DNA from: Cherax quadricarinatus
Taxonomy: Eukaryota > Arthropoda > Malacostraca > Decapoda > Parastacidae
NCBI RefSeq assembly: GCF_038502225.1
Contig: NC_091355.1
Location: 15,495,544-15,559,543 of the forward strand
Length of the DNA: 64,000 nt
Direction of reading: 5' to 3'
Below the pieces are notes generated by a model. That model was not told the DNA's origin. It saw only the letters and a program-made list of their open reading frames with translations, and did no database searches. The position numbers were made by a program, and so were the translations under genes. Below, piece by piece: positions 10,530-20,079 of this stretch; within the stretch, counting starts at the first letter, position 1, and every line of letters starts with the position of its first letter.

Positions 10530-11650
10530 GCGGCTTCCGACAAGACATGGAATTGCTTATTGAGACGCCATTTGGGAGTCGCATCGATCCAGCTCTGGTA
10601 ACTGCTTCAATTTGCAATACAGAATATTACTGTTCGTAATACCGTTCGTATTACCGTTCGTATTTACGACTGTCGTTAGGCAGACACTTGCGAAGAAAAT
10701 GGGATGTTCTGAACGAAGGAAGAACGTGTTTCGTTATTTATTTGTCATTTCCGTATACACAATGCCGAACATTTATTTCTCTTTTTTTTGTAGAAACGCG
10801 AAACGAGGACAAAGTAAGCAACAACAAAAGCATTTAAAGAGTTTCATTACTTTTTATCAGATATTTGTAATGATTAGGGATAAACCTAGCTAAAAATTAA
10901 TAAAAATAAAGTGGTAGTTTTTGCTAGATATATCTAGATTAACATGTAAGAGGTCACTGTTTATATGCTGATAATTATAATTCTGATCTGTCTGCGCCGG
11001 TTTATATACACAGAGTTTAATTTTAGTATGCACATATATGGGAGAGAAGTATTTTAGGGTGGTTAACAAGTGACATGCAGCCTTAATGACTCATGTATCG
11101 TCGATAAGTTCGACATTCCATTAATTAATCAACCTTATTAGGTGAGGATTCATTCACTCTCTCTGTGTATACTATGAATGATTACCTTAACCTCCGAATT
11201 AGGGATTAATGTATTCTTGATTGGCGGTGAACGGATTACAAGCACCCACAATGGCTCTCGTGTAGTCGGGAGCCTCTAAACCTTTAAATTAACCAACTGG
11301 TAACAGGTCCCACGACATTTACGGAGAAAGGTGAATGTCTCTCAGTATATATACCCTGAGAGTCCCTATGTTTTTAATTGAAGTATTTTTGACAGGCATA
11401 TACACCTCGTATAGTCAATCCATAATCCACAACCAACTTATAAGAAAATATACACCATGAAGTATTTGCTTCTTAAGAGTGTATATATATCCGAGAGTTT
11501 AATCTAAACACTACTCTTGGAAATAAAGTATTTATTACTAGTAGTGATAAGGCTACAATCTTAATTATCTTACTGTAATCTAAAGGATTTCAATCCTACA
11601 GCGGACCAAGCACAACAGTAAAGGTTAGGTGCAGGAAGCTGTGATACGAA
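10530..11650. other. No gene seen; one dispersed repeat word
   Basis: AT-rich. About 11,078-11,145 (GCAGCCTTAATGACTCATG, then a CGATAAG-containing stretch and CCATTAATTAATCAACC) matches 32,660-32,735 imperfectly and is a short dispersed repeat. The rest is unassigned. Confidence 0.5.
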
Positions 11651-12129
11651 GGAAATGTCACCAGGCTTCTACTGTATGAAGCAGCTTCCTATTTATAACT
11701 GCATCGATTAAGGCATGCTGGAAAAGTGCAAAACTGACATTTGCAAATATATCAGATTTCTTGTGTTCAGCTACTCCTGTTACAGATTTTACCCAACCAT
11801 TCATATATTGGAAAAAAAAAAGAAAATCACAAGTGTAAATGAACACAAGAAATAAGTAGACACTTAATGAAGTTTCTGCTGGAACAGCCCTTCATCCACA
11901 AGAACGAAGAGAAATATTGCAGTTCATGCATGTCTTCCGGGGCGAGTGATCTGGTGTATGGAATGAGACACAAAGGCAGTATAAAGCGATCTTTCATCTA
12001 GTCACAAACAAATGAACTTGGAGAGATAAGATGAGCTTACGAAGTGTATAGAGACAAAGTGAGGTGAAGTCTTTTGAAGCTAAAAGCATAGGAAGCTATT
12101 TGGTTCCCTATTTTTTGAGAGCCGAATCT

Positions 12130-12295
12130 CCAAGAAAGATAGTAAGCCGCTAAACACGTAGGGATTATACAGCGCCTGTGGGAGGATGGATGAAAGGCAT
12201 TCAAGCTCAGTTCAGGGAACTGGAGCATAGACCCAATTCCCTAGATCAAGAGCCCCTCACCAGCATCAAGGAACCTCCCTTGAGGGAAAAATAAC
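12130..12295 (+). repeat. SINE-like dispersed repeat (AAGCGCTAAACC family)
   Basis: Full-length match to 2,835-3,000: CCGCTAAACACGTAGGGATT, ATACAGCGCC, then CCCAATTCCCTAGATCAAGA and CCTCCCTTGAGGG at the end. Confidence 0.7.
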
Positions 12296-12494
12296 CATAG
12301 CTACAAATAAAATTAATTTGGTTCCTGCTTTCTTTCTCTCCTACTTTTGTGTCTTTTCCTGAAAGATATTGCTGCAAAATCTCTCCTTCCTTATATTCCA
12401 AAAAATTTACTTTTATTATGATTGTCACCTTCACTAAAAATACTATTATTATTATCTTAATTAAAAACATCTTTGATCTGTTTTTAACAAACGG

Positions 12495-12805
12495 TTTAGA
12501 AAACCGACAGATAGGTAAACGAGACACTGGTGCAACATATCGGTATTTTTATTCGATAAACATTTCCCCAGCCAGTGTTTTCTTCAGTCCAGTGCAAAGA
12601 ACAATGGATGATGAGAAGTTTGAGGTAATTAGTCCCTCAACCTGGACTCAATGGACTGAATATATCTACTCCAGGCTGAGGGACTAAATACCACAAACTC
12701 ATCTTCCACCGTTTTCTGCACTGGACTGAAAAAGCCACTGGCTGGCGAAACATTTCTTGAATGAAGATACACAAATGTTGCACAAGTGTCTCATGTATCA
12801 GTCTT
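12495..12805. mobile_element. Degenerate foldback retroposon, hammerhead-like family
   Basis: Arms around 12,506-12,650 and 12,660-12,800 pair imperfectly. In the right arm CTGAAAA (12,726-12,732, consensus G lost) precedes GCCA-CTGGC-TGGC and GAAA at 12,747-12,750. In the left arm the minus strand reads CTGAAGA, but the hairpin is broken. An old copy. Confidence 0.75.
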
Positions 12806-12892
12806 CAGTTTTACTCATTCACTGTTATTAATACACGTACTATACACTACTAGTGCAACTAAGAAAAATAATCTAAAAATGATAAAAATTAA

Positions 12893-13164
12893 TTATTATT
12901 ATTATTAGTAGTAGTAGTAGTATAGTAGTAGTAGTAGTAGTAGTATAGTAGTATAGTAGTAGTAGTATAGTAGTAGTATAGTAGTAGTATAGTAGTAGTA
13001 GTAGTAGTATAGTAGTAGTAGTAGTATAGTAGTAGTAGTAGTATAGTAGTAGTATAGTAGTAGTATAGTAGTAGTAGTAGTATAGTAGTAGTAGTAGTAT
13101 AGTAGTAGTAGTAGTATAGTAGTAGTAGTAGTATAGTAGTAGTAGTAGTATAGTAGTAGTAGTA

Positions 13165-13202
<38 letters not shown>

Positions 13203-13216
13203 TAGTAGTAGTAGTA

Positions 13217-13251
<35 letters not shown>

Positions 13252-13262
13252 TAGTAGTACTA
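12893..13262 (+). repeat. (GTA)n / GTATA compound microsatellite
   Basis: ATT repeats then about 355 bp of GTA triplets interrupted at quasi-regular intervals by TATA. It yields a poly-Tyr/Leu/Thr ORF on the minus strand that is not a gene. Confidence 0.95.
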
Positions 13263-13511
13263 CTGTTGTTAACGTGGTTGTTGCATTCGACACACTGGTT
13301 GGATACAGTAAGAAACTCGCTTGATAATTGTTATTGATTTGCTAACCTTGTAAAAACGTTTATCAATGTTTATGAACCTTCACTTTTAGGTTTAGATGAA
13401 AGTTGGGAGGCGGGCGAGTAGCGAAGATCATGAGCAAGTTTTAAGCTCAGTGGTAGGTAGAGATAAGGGGTTACTGCAGAGGGGTGTTGTGGGGGGGGGG
13501 TGCTGTAAGAA

Positions 13512-13872
13512 GGGTGTGTTGTGAGGGGTGTGTTGTGAGGGGTGTGTTGTGAGGGGTGTGTTGTGAGGGGTGTGTTGTGAGGGGTGTGTTGTGAGGGGTG
13601 TGTTGTGAGGGGTGTGTTGTGAGGGGTGTGTTGTGAGGGGTGTGTTGTGAGGGGTGTGTTGTGAGGGGTGTGTTGTGAGGGGTGTGTTGTGAGGGGTGTG
13701 TTGTGAGGGGTGTGTTGTGAGGGGTGTGTTGTGAGGGGTGTGTTGTGAGGGGTGTGTTGTGAGGGGTGTGTTGTGAGGGATGTGTTGTGAGGGGTGTGTT
13801 GTGAGGGGTGTGTTGTGAGGGGTGTGTTGTGAGGGGTGTGTTGTGAGGGGTGTGTTGTGAGGGGTGTGTTGT
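13512..13872 (+). repeat. 15-bp minisatellite, 24 copies
   Basis: Unit GTGTGTTGTGAGGGG repeated about 24 times with a single visible variant (GAGGGA near 13,778). The unusual homogeneity suggests recent expansion. The strand carries GGGG every 15 nt. Confidence 0.95.
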
Positions 13873-14030
13873 AGGCTCTCCTACACTTTGGGATGGTTTC
13901 CGGCAATCTGGTCAGCCGCGTTACTGCCTGGTTTTATAGTGTTGCTGAAAGGGCTGTGGTGTTAGGGCTCACTGTTATGCAACACCCCAAGCCAAGTATC
14001 AATCGGCAAGTGCTTATTATTACTGGTAAC

Positions 14031-14050
14031 ACACACACACACACACACAT
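14031..14050 (+). repeat. (AC)n microsatellite
   Basis: Ten AC units. Confidence 0.9.
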
Positions 14051-14139
14051 TCATTTACAACAGGACAAGTATCTGTCTGCCTTGCATTATCAGATAATTT
14101 CTATATTTGGTCACAAACTATGCTTTATATATATAGTAA

Positions 14140-14307
14140 AGCAGGGTGTTGTTCGTGACCCGAGGACGGACCACAAGCAACACCTAGCTCTGCTGTGTGA
14201 GTGATCTTTGAAGGATCGCTGGTTAAGTGGTTCAGGCCATGTGAACGTTGCTGTCTCTCGAGGCGGGAGTATGTGTCGCAGGATCTAATCCCGCCTGGCT
14301 GCAGTTT

Positions 14308-14311
<4 letters not shown>
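14140..14311 (+). repeat. tRNA-like SINE fragment
   Basis: CTGGTTAAGTGGTTCAGGCC resembles a polymerase III A box region, and GGATCTAATCC (14,281-14,291) a B box, 50-60 bp apart as in tRNA-derived SINEs. Upstream CAGGGTGTTG...CAACACCTAG (14,143-14,190) is a short inverted repeat also found in part near 57,660. The tail runs into (TA)n. Confidence 0.55.

Positions 14312-14390
<79 letters not shown>
14312..14390. repeat. (TA)n microsatellite
   Basis: About 39 TA units. Confidence 0.95.
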
Positions 14391-14394
<4 letters not shown>

Positions 14395-14415
14395 GCTCAC
14401 GAACGAGAGGTATTG

Positions 14416-14627
14416 ATCAATAACAACACTGCACTAGCCAAGGACTCGAACCCATGCTGCTTTGGCCTGCCTCATGGTGGGCGAAAAACACATCACGCCC
14501 TTATCCACTCGACCATACGATCGTATGGTCGAGTGGATATGGGCGTCATGAGTTTTCGCCCACCATGAGGCAGGCCAAAGCAGCATGGGTTCGAGTCCTT
14601 GGCTATTGCAGTGTTGTTATTGATATA
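14416..14627. mobile_element. tRNA-derived SINE foldback
   Basis: Two ~100-bp arms meet with no spacer at CCATACGATCGTATGG (centre 14,519/14,520). Each arm is a tRNA-like SINE head: TGGTCGAGTGGATATGGGCG resembles an A box in a Ser/Leu-type D arm, and GGGTTCGAGTCC (plus strand 14,587-14,598) is a textbook B box. Arms end in a shared CAATAACAACACTGC word. A larger relative is at 57,533-57,966. Confidence 0.8.
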
Positions 14628-14637
14628 TATTCATAAA

Positions 14638-15240
<603 letters not shown>

Positions 15241-15299
15241 CTTACACACGCGCGCGTGAGTGCGTGCAAAATAATCATAGTAAAAAAAAATCATTAAAG

Positions 15300-16380
15300 A
15301 CCAGCGCTTCCATTATTTCTCATATTATTAAGTTATACAACTAAGATATAATCTCACGTATGACCTGTCACAAGCCAAGTAAAAAGTTAAGAGTGACACG
15401 TGAGGTATTGTTTAAAATATCACAAATTCTATTATAAATTAATATAATTTATAAAATCTTGAACTAAGATTCATACTACAATGAATACTATTTTTTATGA
15501 AGCATGATTCGATTACATTTTCCCTAAACTTTGAGCCTGCCTTTTCAAAATCAACAGGGTGGTTAAAATCAATGCAATATTTATGTTGTAAACTTTGCTT
15601 AAGACTTTATCCAGTTTGATCATAATAAACATTACTGAAAATTTTCAGGAAATCTTATAGACAGGGCCGTCAGCATTTTTTGGAGAATTCTTCATCATTT
15701 TTTGTTTGTTCTGTATCTAGATTTTTAAATGCAACTTTCATTTTGCAGTTCCGAAGTAAAGAAGGCATATCAAAAAAGTTTTCATGGTAAGGTACAAACA
15801 GCATATACGTGGTTGAATATGTTTCTTTGTCCCTTTCTAAATTGTAAAATGTATTTTTGGCAATTTAAAAAAAATGTCGATTAAATTCTTTGGATATTTT
15901 AGATCATATGCTGTTTCAAAAATCTTCAAATTTTTTCATCCGCGAATTCTGGGTTGCAAATGTAAAAATGAGAGTTCTGCGCATTTACAGGTACACCGGA
16001 ACAAAGTGTTTAGTGGAAAAAAGAAACATCCTGGAAATTACGTAAAATTTTAACCGGTATTACACAGAAGGGAAAGATAAGTTTGTACTGTGAAACAAGG
16101 GAACAGAGTTAAAGATTCTGGAAAAAAAACATTGATCTTCCAATAATATATGAGGAAAAAACGAAGCAGAAGAGCAGGAAAAATAAGGTGAGATACTCGA
16201 TGACAGAGTTCAGAGTAGCCTACCATAATTAATTTTATTACTTTTGTGAAGCGATAAACATATGTGAGCAACCCATGTCATCCGATTCACTTTCACTGTT
16301 TTTACCGCTGAATATACAGGCTGACAGCTGTTGTCGTGCATAAGCTCATTTCAAACGCAGACCTATTTAGGATTTGATAC
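15300..16380. other. No gene seen
   Basis: AT-rich unique sequence. No ORF or repeat family that I can support. Confidence 0.45.
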
Positions 16381-16389
16381 CACCGTCCA

Positions 16390-16475
16390 ATATCACTCTC
16401 AACAACCAACTTATGCCCATGTACCTATTTGCTATTAGGGAAAGGGAGGCAACAGGTGCAAGGAAATATACCTAC
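16390..16475 (+). repeat. Dispersed repeat fragment (GTACCTATTTRCTR family)
   Basis: CCCATGTACCTATTTGCTAT and the following AGGGAAAGGGAGGCAACAGG correspond to pieces at 52,884-52,920 (GGTACCTATTTACTGCTAG) and, inverted, near 7,545-7,580. Decapod SINE-like repeat by recollection. Confidence 0.5.
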
Positions 16476-16479
16476 GTCT

Positions 16480-17210
16480 TTGCCCACCACTGGACTGGAG
16501 TTGGGTACTTAAATTTTGAGTCAAAGGCGTTACGAGTGAACTTCGAGCCACTACAGTTGTATGGAGAGGGTGACACGTAAACTGTAAGACTGAGTTGTAG
16601 GGGTGTTGGCGTAATGTATGAAGATACTGGGTAGACTGTACACGTGAGTGAGTTATAGGAGTCATGCAAGTGGCACATATATGCACATAGTATTAGGATA
16701 TTTATTGAGGAAAAGTTTCGCTTGCCAGGAACTTTTGCAATCCAATACAAAGAACAGGAAACACAAAATATATGTAGTATACCGGGGAGAGTCAGGTGGT
16801 GTGTGGTCTGTGGGCGGAGTTTAGGTGATGGCAGTGTTATGCTGAAGTTGAATATGTTTGGTCAGTATTACCTAGATTATGACTGTTTTCAGCCGTGGTG
16901 TTGGTGGTAACGTTGAAAATGTATTCTAAACATCGTCCGTCATTTAAATCCTATTCCTTAATTCCAAATATACATAACTTTGATTGTTTAGCAAGAATTC
17001 TTTGTTGTGAGAACCATGTTGACTTTTAGTGTTGTCGTCTTCAAGAAATTTGTTAAATTATCAGTAACTTCCAACTATCGAGGTCGTAGTTGTGATCTCA
17101 TAACCTGTCTTTTTCTAATATTAACATAAACAGTTAGCAGACATTTGTTGCTTTCTGTATTTAAATGATTTTGTGACAAATACTTTTTACTGAAAAGCCA
17201 CAATATAACC
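16480..17210. other. No gene seen; one degenerate retroposon end
   Basis: TTTATTGAGGAAAAGTTTCG (about 16,700-16,719) is a decayed minus-strand end of the hammerhead-like family. The rest is unassigned. Confidence 0.45.
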
Positions 17211-17216
17211 ATAACG

Positions 17217-17345
17217 TTTAAAGAGGTGGATCGGTAAACCAGCGGAAGGCCTCGGTCAGATAACCAAAAGCTCCAACTGCGGGTCACCATGACTTAGACC
17301 AGCGTCAGGAAACACTTGTCCTGTTTCCTGACAAACATAATACCT
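17217..17345 (+). repeat. Dispersed repeat, GGTAAGCCAG family
   Basis: GGTAAACCAGCGGAAGGCC, GTCAGATAACCAAAAGCTCC, then a hairpin CAGGAAACA-CTTGTCC-TGTTTCCTG. Other copies are at 33,095-33,165 (minus), 41,768-41,893 and 63,415-63,545. About 125 bp, non-coding. Confidence 0.75.
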
Positions 17346-17519
17346 AATTTTACTGGATAAATAGTTTGTCAAAACAATTTTTTTTTTCACAAATGGTAAA
17401 TTATCTGCCTCGTATGATTTTATTTAGATTTTATAGGAATCTTACTGTGCATTTGCCATTAATTTTGCTACCGATGACTAGAAAGCTAAACAAACATGTA
17501 GTCAGACATACAGTGTAAG

Positions 17520-17620
17520 AATTTATTATATGTAACGTTTCGTTAGTTCAAAAATAACCAACACTATCCAGTAAATATTGACGATGTTTCGGTATAGATC
17601 TTTATTAATTCACAAGTAAG
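17520..17620 (-). repeat. Degenerate foldback-type repeat arm (fourth family)
   Basis: The minus strand reads AATAAAGATCTATACCGAAA then CATCGTCAATATTTACTGG. The layout (A-rich box, short hairpin, GAAAC) resembles the other hammerhead-like families, but the CTGANGA box is lost. Confidence 0.4.
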
Positions 17621-17706
17621 CAAGAGATGGAGGAGAAGACGAGAAAACACATCGATAGGAGGGAGAAGGAAGATATCTGGAAGACAGGTGAAGACATTAC
17701 TCTCTT

Positions 17707-17932
17707 CTGGTACTGTCGTTACCAGAACTGTCTTCTGGTACTGACGTTACCAGAACTGTCTTCTGGTACTGACGTTACCAGAACTGTCTTCTGGTACTGT
17801 CGTTACCAGAACTGTCTTCTGGTACTGACGTTACCAGAACTGTCTTCTGGTACTGACGTTACCAGAACTGTCTTCTGGTACTGTCGTTACCAGAACTGTC
17901 TTCTGGTACTGTCGTTACCAGAACTGTCTTCC
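17707..17932 (+). repeat. 28-bp minisatellite with hairpin unit, eight copies
   Basis: Units start every 28 bp from 17,707 to 17,903. Each is CTGGTACTGACGTTACCAG or its CTGTCGT variant, then AACTGTCTT. CTGGTA and TACCAG in each unit pair as a stem. The overlapping 118-codon ORF is a repeat artefact. Confidence 0.9.
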
Positions 17933-18084
17933 GGGTTTCCTCATTTGTTTTCTAAACCAGTTTTACAAAACTATCGCAAATGACAAAACTCTCGCTGCAG
18001 GAATCGTAGTTTGTAATAAACACTTCAGTTTGTTTTTAATGAAATAATCTTACTAATATATCTTACTAATATTTGCTAATAACC

Positions 18085-18170
18085 CACAAGGAGACAGAAA
18101 CTAAGATTGATTTATTTGTATATTTCGACCCATTTCCAGGATCCTCTTCAGTAGGTACACCTACACAGAA
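18085..18170 (-). repeat. Hammerhead-like repeat arm, third family
   Basis: The minus strand reads CTGAAGA (18,145-18,151), a stem GATCC-TGGAAAT-GGGTC, then GAAA (18,123-18,126) and TATACAAATAAATC. Its full foldback relative is at 18,550-18,695. Confidence 0.75.
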
Positions 18171-18246
18171 GAAACTTTTGCTTCCACATCCTATTTGTTT
18201 TTGATCGTCCATAATGCTAAAAGTGAAGACACACTTTTAGTATCAG

Positions 18247-18540
18247 TTGCTATTTTACCATCGAACTCAATTCATTATTATTCAGTATTATTTCGTTTTA
18301 TATCTACAAAAACAAAATTATTTTAATGTTGCTGGCAATACCAACGTCGATTTTTATGTTTTTATATCTATTAACTTTCTTGGTGTGTCTGCCGTCGTTT
18401 GCATGGTCATCAGCGTTTCTTTTTTCCTTTTATTTACATATATACGTTTCGTTTTACTGTTGACACAAACTTTTGTTAAACACTGCTTCACCCATTTGGC
18501 TCTATCGTTGTATTTCATTATTTTTTATTAAATATTATTT
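18247..18540. other. No supported gene
   Basis: A 94-codon ORF (18,247-18,531, plus) is hydrophobic because the DNA is T-rich. I see no domain and no splice-bounded structure. Confidence 0.4.
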
Positions 18541-18549
18541 CTTTTGCTC

Positions 18550-18695
18550 AATAACCACATGGAGACGGAAACTGGGGAGATTAGCTGATCTGTATATTTC
18601 GATCCCTTCTGGGATCCTCTTCTGTTGAAGAGGATCTCAGAAGAGGGTTAAAATACAGATAAATTAGAGTTTCTGTCTCCGCGTGGTTTATTAAT
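18550..18695. mobile_element. Foldback repeat, third hammerhead-like family
   Basis: Arms about 18,550-18,620 and 18,623-18,690 are imperfect reverse complements (ATAACCACATGGAGACGGAA against TTCTGTCTCCGCGTGGTTTA). The minus-strand left arm reads CAGAAGA, stem GGATCCC-AGAA-GGGATC, GAAA (18,597-18,624). That is one base from the CTGANGA consensus. Confidence 0.75.
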
Positions 18696-18865
18696 TAGTA
18701 CTGACAAGTGTTTATTACACTTTATTCATTATCCCTCTCATTATCCTTCCCATTTCTCACATGTAACGGTTCAGTCCAATTAAAATAATCATTATCCAAA
18801 GTCATCTTCAAGATATTGCTGCTCTCTAGATTGGATACAACATGCTATTACTTCTGGTATCAATT

Positions 18866-19432
18866 TAAAGTGTATTTGAATCGCTAGAAGTGAATATCTT
18901 TCCCAAATCACAAGGGATTATTCACTGGCTAGTGTATTCAGTAAGAACACGACTCACTCTGTTCTCACTATAAGAAGCTGAGTTAGGCAGCAGTTACCAG
19001 TTATATTAATTCCGTTTGCTTCTTGATCCCAAGATACGTGGTTTTTTAATTGAAAAGTTTTAATATCTCTCACATAAACTGAATAATTTGTTCTTTACTT
19101 ACTATTACAGATTAGGCTGGAAAATTGGGTTTAAGGCCTATCAATATGCGACGGTCAGGCAACATACTTACCACAAAAAAAGGCATTATTTAATTTCAAA
19201 AATAGTAATTAAAGTAAACACTCAGAGTATATAGATAGAGGAACCCTTGTTATCAGTCGTAACCATGTATAATAGGATCAAGAAGCAAGTAGAATTAGCC
19301 TGGCTGGGAATTGCTTCCTAACTCAGCTTCTGGTGAAAACAGTGAGCCGTGTTCTTTTTGAGTAAATTATAGCCAGTGAACACTCACTTGTGACGTGGGA
19401 AAGATGTTCAGTTGCAGTGACCTGAACTTCAA
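18866..19432. repeat. Large imperfect inverted repeat
   Basis: Arms 18,866-19,029 and 19,274-19,432 (about 160 bp, roughly 80% identical by eye) flank a ~245-bp AT-rich core. Landmarks are AGAAGCTGAGTTAGGCAGCA against its partner at 19,310-19,335, and GCTTCTTGATCC against GGATCAAGAAGC. No ORF. Could be a TIR transposon remnant or an inverted duplication. Confidence 0.75.
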
Positions 19433-19750
19433 ACACTTCTCGGTGCATGTATTGTTTCATTATAATTATAAGTATTATTATAAATATAAATATTATTACT
19501 AATATTATTTTGCTATTACTGTATTAATTTACAGTCGCTAACTCTATGGTACTCTTAGGTGGGCTGAGTAATTGAAGGCAATCAGGTCTGACTCTTTCAT
19601 GGGGAGAACTGCGCCATTACCTTGACTCAGACTGTGTTATCTGTAAATGATCCAAAACCCTATTTATTGTTATGTCGGAGTGTTAGAACTTGTCTGCATT
19701 CGTATCTTATGTATTATTCGTAAAAGCAGAGAGAAAAACACGAGAGACTT

Positions 19751-19915
19751 TCCTTCACTGACCTTCAACTCATGTCAGAATCACATGCATACGCAAAAGA
19801 CTGTACTCTGACGTATACTTATCCACGAGAGGAAATGCCAGCTGCTCTAGGTTACATCAATCACCAGCTTACAGCTGTACCAGAGAGAAATCACAGATGA
19901 TGGTCTCTAGGCACC
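19751..19915 (+). pseudogene. Jockey-like LINE RT fragment, second relic
   Basis: The reading FTDLQLMSESHAYAKDCTL then YTYPREEMPAALGYINHQL matches the catalytic region of the same LINE family as 8,372-8,694. The YADD box is YAKD (19,790-19,801). Truncated at both ends and stopped near 19,900. Confidence 0.75.
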
Positions 19916-20079
19916 ATGATGGTAATGCTGGATGCAGCAGGAGTAATAATGAATTGAAGAGATTGAAGAGTGGTGACGTGTACTTAGCTCTGTGAAGTTC
20001 TTTCCAGTGTGTTCTCCGTGAATCTGGACAAGTTGTCCTCTTGACAAATTCCACAAATTAAAAGGTAAGAACTTTTGTT

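Noticed and set aside
12889..13293. 134-codon Tyr/Leu/Thr ORF, minus strand
   Set aside because: Pure translation of a GTA/TATA microsatellite.
13370..13906. 178-codon His/Thr/Pro repeat protein, minus strand
   Set aside because: Most of it is the 15-bp minisatellite read in an open frame; no start context or non-repeat domain.
17627..17983. 118-codon repeat protein
   Set aside because: Three 28-bp repeats make 28 codons, so the frame cycles; artefact of the minisatellite.
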